Shown piece after piece: positions 56,384 through 64,000 of a stretch of DNA of 64,000 nt. The stretch is from Hypsibius dujardini (lineage: Eukaryota > Tardigrada > Eutardigrada > Parachela > Hypsibiidae). Numbering within the stretch: the stretch's first letter is position 1; each line of letters opens with the position of its first letter. Location of the stretch: positions 1 through 64,000 of the forward strand of contig LRSR01009584.1 of assembly GCA_001579985.1 (NCBI GenBank), read 5' to 3'. Both the position numbers and the translations under genes were made by a program. Under the pieces are notes generated by a model, which ran no database searches, was not told where the DNA came from, and was given only the letters and a program-made list of their open reading frames with translations.

Positions 56384-56992
56384 TAGTGGCGGGTTAAGCG
56401 ATGGGCCAAATGGGTCGTTGCTCGCCCCCCAGTCTAAAATGACTTTGCTCCTCCCCCCAGCCCGAAGCGGGGGGGGGCAATTTCTTTACGCGTTTTACAT
56501 GTTCAAGCTTCCCCCCCCCCCGCCGCGCCGAAGGGGTGGCAAAATTTTGTTGCCACCCCTCCAACAGGCTTACTTACGTGGCTTAGGCTGCAATTTTCTG
56601 ATGCTGACCAATGTCCTGTAACTTGATAAAATGCGGAATGTTTTTAGAATACTTAATGTTTCTTTCATTACACAAAAGCTCAATCCCTAATATTGGACAT
56701 TGTCCGAGCGCGACTGCTGAATGGAAATCAAAACGCCCGTTTTTATCTTCCATCCCAGGGTTATAGTCACACCATTTATTCGACCCAGGTACAAATTTTA
56801 AGATTTTTATACCAAACGATTGAGGAACAATTGGGCTTTCCAAATCATTAAATTTTTTAAGATGACTCAAAGGGACAAGTGGTCAGCTCTCGTAAAAGCA
56901 ACAGGTGACAAAAATGGGGAAGTGGGAGGGGAGAGGAACTTGCAGCCTAAGCCGCTCGCCATACCCTCCGGGTTAACCTCAATCCGCCACTG
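56384..56992. mobile_element. hAT-like MITE, 609 bp, complete member of family R1
   Basis: Starts TAGTGGCGGGTTAAG, ends CTCAATCCGCCACTG, with a perfect 8-bp target duplication ATGAGTGT (56376-56383, 56993-57000). Its inside (56590-56960) is an R1 body in inverted orientation and a C-rich/G-rich core (56400-56560). This identifies R1 as a hAT-type family. Confidence 0.8.
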
Positions 56993-57755
56993 ATGAGTGT
57001 ACAACAAAACTGTCACGTTCCGGCAAAAAGGAACACCATAATTTCTTTTTCAGCGCCATGTGTGCTCCTTGGTTTGTCTATTCCGGATTTTTCTGAATGC
57101 ATTGATCCTTGTTCAAATTTTCCAGTTTTCTTTTTCCTATGCCATTTTATCTCCATCTATATTATTAAACAGTTATTAAAGACCCTCCTCAATCGCCGGG
57201 AAAGTGTCCGATCATATACAGTGCCTGCCTCGCATCAAGTATACAGTATTCTCCTGTGGTATAATTACTGGCTCTAATATCATCCCTTCGTTACAATGAC
57301 GTCAATTGGCGCATTTAATTGGTCAAGGGGTTTTCATCTGTTTGCACGTGTTATAAGGTACTCGATAAGTGTCGCATATTTTGTCCCAACAGACGTGATC
57401 TTCGCCAACAATTTCGGCAGAAATTGGATAAGCAATACGAACCACGCACTTGTATTCGCAATTTACAGCTCTGTGTGTTGAAGCTTGCGATGATGCAATT
57501 GACCTATCCCAAATATTTCTCTGTAGAGGTATGTTTATCTTATACTCCCTTGTTATCTCGGACTTTTACAAATTCAGTATAGATATATGTAATATGACGA
57601 TAATCATCAACACATCCAAAAATACCATCACATTTTCGACCAATAATAACAGCCGATAATAAAGCGAATTTATGACCAGAAGATTTTAATTGAAAGTATA
57701 ATAACTGTTTTATTCTTTTTCCCGTTTGTATTTGCTGCAAACAAAACAAACAAGA

Positions 57756-60700
57756 ATGAACAATAGCACACAATTATTTCCGCCGCTCAACGGAACTGCA
57801 ACGACAACGGCAGGATTCCAGTACTTCCCTCAATTGGTCTGGATCTGCGCCGTCCTGATTACAACCGTTTTCGGGACATTTGCTAATGTTCTCCTGCTGG
57901 TGACGCTTTGCGTGTATAAACCCTTGCGTCAATCCTCTAGCTGCCCATTGATCATCCACTGTATTGCTATCAACCTGTACATGACTGCTATCACCGTTCC
58001 TGCATCCACCATCCCGCCGTTTCTCGGACCGAATTTCGACCTGCCTCATAATTTTTGCCGATATCAAGTTAGTTATCAAAGAAAAATGCAGGCATGGAGT
58101 TTAAATGTGTATGCTGATTAAGCATGATTTATATTTTATATTGTCCTGACATTTTGGCTAAATACAGTACAGATAAACACTTACAATACAAGTCACCATC
58201 TCCTGAAACTGATCGTTTACTTATTCAAATAATTACATTACGTTTAATTTATACAAGACGGCGATGATGTTTTTCCAAGTACATGCCGGCTTTATTATCA
58301 TCTTTAATTAAAGTACATACTCATTAACAATATCATTGTCAAAACTTTTTCCAAACAAAAAGTAATCGATCATACATGTTTCTTTGTGAGTTATAACGCC
58401 CAATGTCGTCAAATGACGACATAGCGACCTCCAAATTTTCACGCAGATATGGTTTGAGCGAAGTTGCTAAACTCAACTGCATTTAAAAGTTGGTATCCTG
58501 CTTGAAAGTCAGAAATTATACTTTGGTCATTTGCTACTTGACCAATGTCCGGCAGAAATTGTCAAAGTTAACTAGTTTTCACTTTGTTCGAGTGAAAAAG
58601 ATTTCCGGAGGCTGTGAGCTAGCCAAAATTTCTAAAAATATGTGGTTTTTTTTCCACCTATCAATTTGACCATCTATTGACAATTTCTACAATAAACTAT
58701 CTAAATCAGATTGTGCAAAAACACGTGGCCAGTGGTAAACAAAGTTGTCAGATATTTTGTCCAAAAACGAATAAAACTGACTAATATTGAAACTCATTGA
58801 CTGATTGATTGATAGATATTTTAACAAAATTTGGAGGAGACAAGTGAGAGAATCAGTTTTCATTCCTAATTTTGTTTCAACTCGACAATGGACAGTGTTT
58901 AGCCCAAGAAACACGAATGTTTCAAAGTCGCCCACAATTTTTTTTTCTTAATTGAACAAAACTGTGAAAGGACAAAATTCTTCTGGCATTCAAATCCTCT
59001 TCGATTTGGCACCAGACCTTAACGGGCCAACCGGACTCGTTTGAAATGATTATACTGTTACAACAACCGCCTTTTCAGATATTATTTTCCTCCGCATATC
59101 CACTCACCGCTTTCTCCGAAAGCCTCCTCGCTCTGCATCGCCTCAGCGCCGTTATCCTCCCAGACGTTTTTCGTTCAATTACCAACCGAAAAGCAACGGC
59201 AATTTTCATTGTTCTACCATGGGTAATGACCATTATCCTGAACGCGTTTCCGGTCGCGGAGGTTGGCTTCAAGTTTATCCGAAGCAAGGTCACGGGAGGC
59301 TGCGCCTTCATTTCGACAGAAGGATCTACCTTCCACATGTTGCTCTATTCGGTATTCGTCAGCTACGCTCCAACGGCTGTGATGGGATTAAGCTACCTTG
59401 TGGTTCTGGTGAAGACATCGAGGGATCTGAAAAGGCGGAGAAGCAGCCGAAATTTGCGGCGAAGAATGGAGATCAGCCGGACGCTGTTTTTCTCTTTTCT
59501 ATGGCAGTGTATAACAATCTATCCGATCTTAGTTTTCCTGGCCTTTTTTGGGAAGCAATTTTCGACGAATCTCTCGCTGCAACTGGGAATTCGTTGGCTG
59601 ACAAACAGTTACAGCGCCATTAATCCGGTTTGTCAATTACGTGAAATACCGATTTTCGCTTTCTCCCCTTTTTAACATTTTAAAATTCAAACTAAACCAA
59701 CTGAAGATCTGAAAGTTTCAATAAACGGTGTTGGGGAGAATATTAGAACTAAATCGTCATCGGTTTTAAAGAAGGTGATTACAATAAAATAAACAGTATT
59801 CTAACCGACTGATCGTTCGGATATCCATTTAACTGAAATGCTTTGTTATGTTGAAATTAAATATTCAGTTGATATTCTAAATGCTTAACAAATATCTAAA
59901 AGATGTTAAATGAAATATTACGTTATGCAACATTATATTATTACTGGCGAACTGCATGCACAGTTTAAAAAAAGGTCGAGTGCTGCTAATGCACGTTATT
60001 CGGCTGAGATCTCCAAATGAAGTGGTTAGTAAAATTTAAAAATATTGACCTCTTGAAATTAAATGTTGATTCACTTAATTATTAATGTTCCCCCTTGATA
60101 TGTCTATGCGAAACCCACACTTAATTGCGGTAATTTATCACCGAGGTGAAATATTTGCCGAAGTAGATTCTATTTGTAGGTTCTTTCTTCCGGTTAATTT
60201 ATTTTGAATTCTAAAAGGCAGCGCAAGTCGCCATCTTTCGGTATAACTAATTCATTTTAGCCAATTCATTTGCTGGCACGTTTTCACGTGTTTCAACCTT
60301 TAACGCCTCGTCTCTGATACAAGGAATCTGGCTAAATTCTAGCATCCCTCCCTGCTGGCTAAATTCGAGGTTTTCTAATTTAGTGAAGGTCAAATGTGTC
60401 ATACCGAGCGCAACCTTTACCACCAATAGGGAACAATTACAATAGAGCAATTACAGTGAAAGCTTCTTTTATCTGATCTATTTGATGTTGCGTCATTGTA
60501 TTCTCCCTACACAATTCCAAACCACTTAGAGCCGCAGATCAGTTAAAGAAGGAGAAACATGCTAGCTCCTTTTCCGGTTAATTCAACCACTTGACAGTGC
60601 GACCGTTAAATTGCTCAAGAAGTGGGCAGGGGTACGCTTTCAAAGGTATAAAGTGTTTTGAATGTATGAAACCCATGTAGTGCCTCTTCGATTGTAGTTG

Positions 60701-61190
60701 AAAAATGTTAATCATGTTTCTGTCTGATTCTCTATTGTTAGCGATATTTTTTCTTCAAAAGTTGAAATCCAATAATTTTCAGCTGGCCCCACTTTCTGCA
60801 GATGTGGAAGGCCTACAAATCAGCATTGTTACTTCCTTGGGGCTCGTTACACTGAATTAACTATTTATATTTCAAGTGGCTCGAATTTGGCCGGAAAACA
60901 GGTTGACTAAAATTTGGCCAGACTCCTCGTACAAATACAAAGTACTGTAGTAGTTTACCTCGTCTACGTGTATTTTTGCACTTGGCCCCGATGCCCGCTA
61001 ATGGGTGTGTCTTTTGTAGGTGTTTTTCTGGGCCAGCAGCCGGCTATTCCAAGAAGGAGCTCGCGAGGTGTTTCGTTGCCGTTGTTGGATGCGGTTGAAG
61101 CAGCACAGCGCTGTCGGACCGCACGGAGAAGGAATGAATAAAGAAATTAGCATAACTGCGCCGACACGTGACAGGAGCTTGCGTTATTGA
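57756..61190 (+). CDS. Receptor L: class A 7TM receptor, 3 exons, 343 residues
   Basis: Duplicate of receptor K. Exons 57756-58067 (312 bp, donor gttagt), 59079-59627 (549 bp, donor gtttgt) and 61020-61190 (after ttgtag), all phase 0 and all open. Exon 1 differs from K at about 7 of 104 residues (for example TAITVPASTIPPF against TAVTVPGSTIPSF). Exon 2 begins ILFSSAYPLTAFSESLLALH, and TM5 to TM7 are nearly the same. The tail is 4 residues shorter because K has an extra GlnGlyGluPro-like insertion after GP. Same signatures: N at 2.50, HRL, NP-VFFW. With both copies intact after a duplication old enough to have collected several insertions, both are probably under constraint. Confidence 0.87.
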
Positions 61191-61392
61191 GTTTTCACGC
61201 ATAAATATCTTTATTATAATCCTTAAGACAGAAAACACCTCGATCATAGATCTGAGATGATGTAATGAATAGTTCGATGTTTTAGCACGTCTGATCTTTA
61301 AGATGTTACAGCCAGTCGGCCGTAGTCACCAACGAGATGTCTGTTGATGGCTTTCCGTAAAGCACACGCCTAACTCGAACTTGTGGCAGGAG

Positions 61393-61574
61393 CATAGACG
61401 CGTCTTGACCTTCCGGGGGGGCAAGATTTTAGTAAAAATCCAAAGGGAGGAGCATTGGTATGATTTTGCTATTTTTACTCTAAAAAACGTCAGGGGTTAC
61501 CCTTGGGTCACTTTTTCGATTTCGGACGGGGGGGGGGCGATTGCCCACTTGCCACCCTCTAGTATGCGCCACTG
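61393..61574. mobile_element. hAT-like MITE, 182 bp
   Basis: Present in the right copy only. Starts CATAGACGCGTC, ends TATGCGCCACTG. 8-bp target duplication with one change, GGCAGGAG (61385-61392) and GGCTGGAG (61575-61582). The left copy reads GTGACGGGAGTTCG with no insert. Poly(G) run at 61528. Confidence 0.75.
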
Positions 61575-62167
61575 GGCTGGAGTTCGTGTAGCGACTTACA
61601 AGAAACGCCTTTCGTTGTCTGAATGTGATCGTGAACCACAATGATTACGGAATGAAGTATTATTGACGGAAATGAGGTTACAAAATGGAATGCATGAAAC
61701 CGAATGGGTGTCTGAAGAGAAATGCGACGAGTTCGCTTTTTAGACATCCAACTGATGACACTTTTGACTGCGGAAATGATACTCCACTTGGTAATTGAGT
61801 CGCGATCTCTAAAGGCGATATGAAACTAAATGGGAAGCCGCATGGGAAAGTGATGGATTGGGCGCGAGGCCATGCGATCCAACCGTCACATCCTCCAAAT
61901 TTTGGACGTGCAAAGCTACCAATGAATATTATTTAACTTGCTAGCTAATCCTCGTACCATTGCAATAGATTAAAAACCACCTACCATCAACCCGAGATGC
62001 AAGAGCAGTGGTACTTCGCATCGAACAAGTTACCACACCAACACGCTTCGTCACAATTAGGCATATCGAGATTTTTCTTTTAACATTACTGGGGCCCTGG
62101 GGTTCTTACTTGCAGTGAACCTTGGGATTTCAAAACATTCTCAAATGAGTTTTTTTTTCACCACTGG

Positions 62168-62197
62168 CATCCATTGATGCATAGCCCGAACGTTGCA
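62168..62197 (-). pseudogene. Remnant of the secreted-peptide gene
   Basis: About 30 bp match the middle of the left-copy peptide (50179-50208; signal-peptide end ATFG and CINGW). The sequence on both sides is deleted or replaced, so no start, KR site or end remains. Confidence 0.6.
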
Positions 62198-63431
62198 TCA
62201 ATAAGTCTCAATTTACTGCATGATGTGAAGGATACAAATTAACAAGATATTTTCAGGATGGGACGTAAGAAAATTCAAAAAAATTATTTTCACGAAATCA
62301 TGTAAGAAAATTAACAAAATTAAATGCTACAATTAAATGCGACCAAGTTCTTAATTATTTATTTGATTTGCGTTGACAAATTGCTGTCTCTTAAAAAGTT
62401 TACAAAAAAACTTCTTCGCACTGCATGAATTTAATTTATGGCTTATTTTTACGTCAGAGTTTTGCTAAATTCATTCTTAACCTCCTCAATTCCGGCCGAA
62501 CCCTAGCATCGTGATTAACGAAATTTTTCATGCTGCGTTAGCCGCTTATTCCAACCCAGACATCACACCGAAATCTCCAAGTGGCTGCACTTCTGCTGAC
62601 AGCTACATTTATTTACTTTTCTATTTTGTCCTTACACATTTTTTGTTTAGAAAAAAAGAGTCAACCGCTTTGTCCGCCTGTAAAGATTTTTTTCTTTTAA
62701 GAATAATTTATTCAAATTGCAATCAGCTAGCGTCTCGAGTTAAACGAATAAACAATGCATGTGAAACACACTGGGCCTGCTATTTCTTCGGATACAATTG
62801 ACTCTTCTTTATAACAAATTGCTATGCAGCTTGATTTGATTCTGAATTTTTCAAAATATCTGCGATAACCTCTTGACGAGTACTGATTAACGCAAAACCA
62901 CAGAAACACTTCCGTCTAGGAGTGAGGATTTTATATCCTCTGGCACGTGATGCCGGGCGCGTAGAACTTGACCGGTCGCAGAGCGGCCAGAAACCATCCA
63001 TACACAGAACTAGGAGCGGGTGGGTGGGAGAAAAATTGTAGTTCGAAAACGCGAGTGAAGGAGAGAACTAAAAGTGAACAACACAACAGCCCCAGCAAAG
63101 TACCAGTAAAAATCACTACTGCACAATAGTTATCAAGGGCAAGAGAGACTCGGGCATCCGTTATACACTGATTTCCGCCTCTGTCCGAAATCCTTGCCGC
63201 TTCATTGAAAGCGTTTTAGAGATACATGTCTAAATACCATAGTATATCTCGGGATGGCCGAATGAAATGCCAAACCTTATTATCACCAAGCCGATTGTGA
63301 TTGAGGTCCCTATAACTCCTGGTAAAGAAGTAGTACTTCTTAAGGCCGGTTTCCATGCTTATTGGAGCCGACTTCGTAAGCTGCGAGCGACCCTCAAACC
63401 CAGCTAAAATCACTAGGCTTGGATTTCGATT

Positions 63432-64000
63432 TTCATCATACTTTTGCATTCGGTCTGGTTTTGGTAAATCCAGATTCAAGTAAACCCGGCTCGTGATGGG
63501 TTAAGCCGCTTATTGCCTTTGAAAGCTCTGTTGATCGAATAACTCTCCCCCCCCCGTTCGGTTGAATTCGTCCTTTCTCACTCCGCTTAGCCATTCTGGA
63601 TCTTCAATTTGTTCCTCTTCCCGCCCGACCATTCAGTCGTTCACTCATCCGCCCGCCCGTCCATCCATCCGTCCTACCTACCGTCCATCCAGCAAGAGCC
63701 TCTTCCAACACGGTGTACGGGAGGGGCTATTCTGTCGATGGCTGGATAGAGCGGAAGACGGCACCAATATCCCTCAGTAAAGATCGCTCATCAGATGCGG
63801 CACCCTGCCCTCACGTTTGCATGGTTCTTTGTCGGACCTAAAAATGTCTTATTAAGCAGAAGTTTATTAGGTGATATAGTTGCCCCTGATAAATAGTAAT
63901 TTTAAAAACAGTACAAGCAAAAAATAATATGATCCTCATTTTCTTCCAGCAATAAACGCAATCTTATCAGCCATGTCACGAACGGCCATCATTCTGATAT
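63432..64000. other. Right edge: simple-sequence stretch, no gene
   Basis: 63545-63690 is pyrimidine-rich with CCGTCCATCCATCCGTCC units that keep a chance frame open. 63790-64000 is AT-rich and shows nothing recognisable. Confidence 0.5.

Larger units (their letters stand above)
53125..63431. repeat. Segmental duplication, right copy (receptor L), about 10.3 kb
   Basis: Direct copy of 41670-52510, with the anchors given there. It differs by a 1.4-kb Harbinger-like element, two hAT-like elements, absence of the left copy's MITEs, and loss of the secreted-peptide gene. After 63431 the sequences part. Confidence 0.85.

Noticed and set aside
63562-63780. Pro/Ser/Arg-rich frame
   Set aside because: Simple CCATCCGTCC-type repeats keep it open.
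1-64000. tRNA, rRNA, CRISPR, LTR or capsid-bearing elements
   Set aside because: Looked for T-loop and cloverleaf patterns, regular spaced repeats, long terminal direct repeats and typical protease/polymerase motifs: none convincing.

Overview
The window is animal nuclear DNA: genes are split by GT-AG introns, coding density is low, and short DNA transposons are common. No bacterial operon, rRNA, tRNA, CRISPR array or LTR element was recognised. The genes that can be identified are a CDR2/centrocortin homologue and rhodopsin-like receptors with an unusual family signature. Together they point to an invertebrate, probably an ecdysozoan. A tardigrade would fit, but that is an inference and is not shown by the sequence.

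Layout. From 0.1 to 7 kb on the minus strand lie one intact receptor gene (A, last exon beyond the left edge) and one broken one (B), with a piggyBac relic and a receptor tyrosine kinase relic between them. At 10.9-13.8 kb on the plus strand is a four-exon neuropeptide-type receptor (C). It has the residues of its sodium pocket exchanged and lacks the usual disulfide cysteines. At 15.7-27.8 kb on the minus strand is a tandem triplication: receptor gene D, a decayed copy F and receptor gene E. At 27.9-32.3 kb on the minus strand is a five-exon CDR2/centrocortin gene. From 32.6 to 41.2 kb the window is gene-poor. It holds an intronless 411-residue gene (38.2-39.4 kb) with a possible PD-(D/E)XK nuclease core, its own TATA box and a poly(A) signal. 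From 41.7 to 63.4 kb are two direct copies of a segment of about 10.5 kb, each with one intact plus-strand receptor gene (K, L). A small secreted-peptide gene survives in the left copy only.

Receptors A, B, D, E, F, K and L form one family. All splice at the same place inside TM7, in phase 0 directly after the NP of NPxxY. All carry H-R-(L/A) where most class A receptors have DRY. A, B, D and E also share a leader motif about 22 bp before the start codon; an orphan copy of the motif stands near 7.1 kb. Aligning the duplicated blocks shows several transposons together with their empty target sites: piggyBac (TTAA), Harbinger-like (TWA) and hAT-like (8 bp). These insertions are therefore younger than the duplications. 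Exon coordinates were worked out by eye from reading frame, splice signals and paralogue comparison, without transcript evidence.
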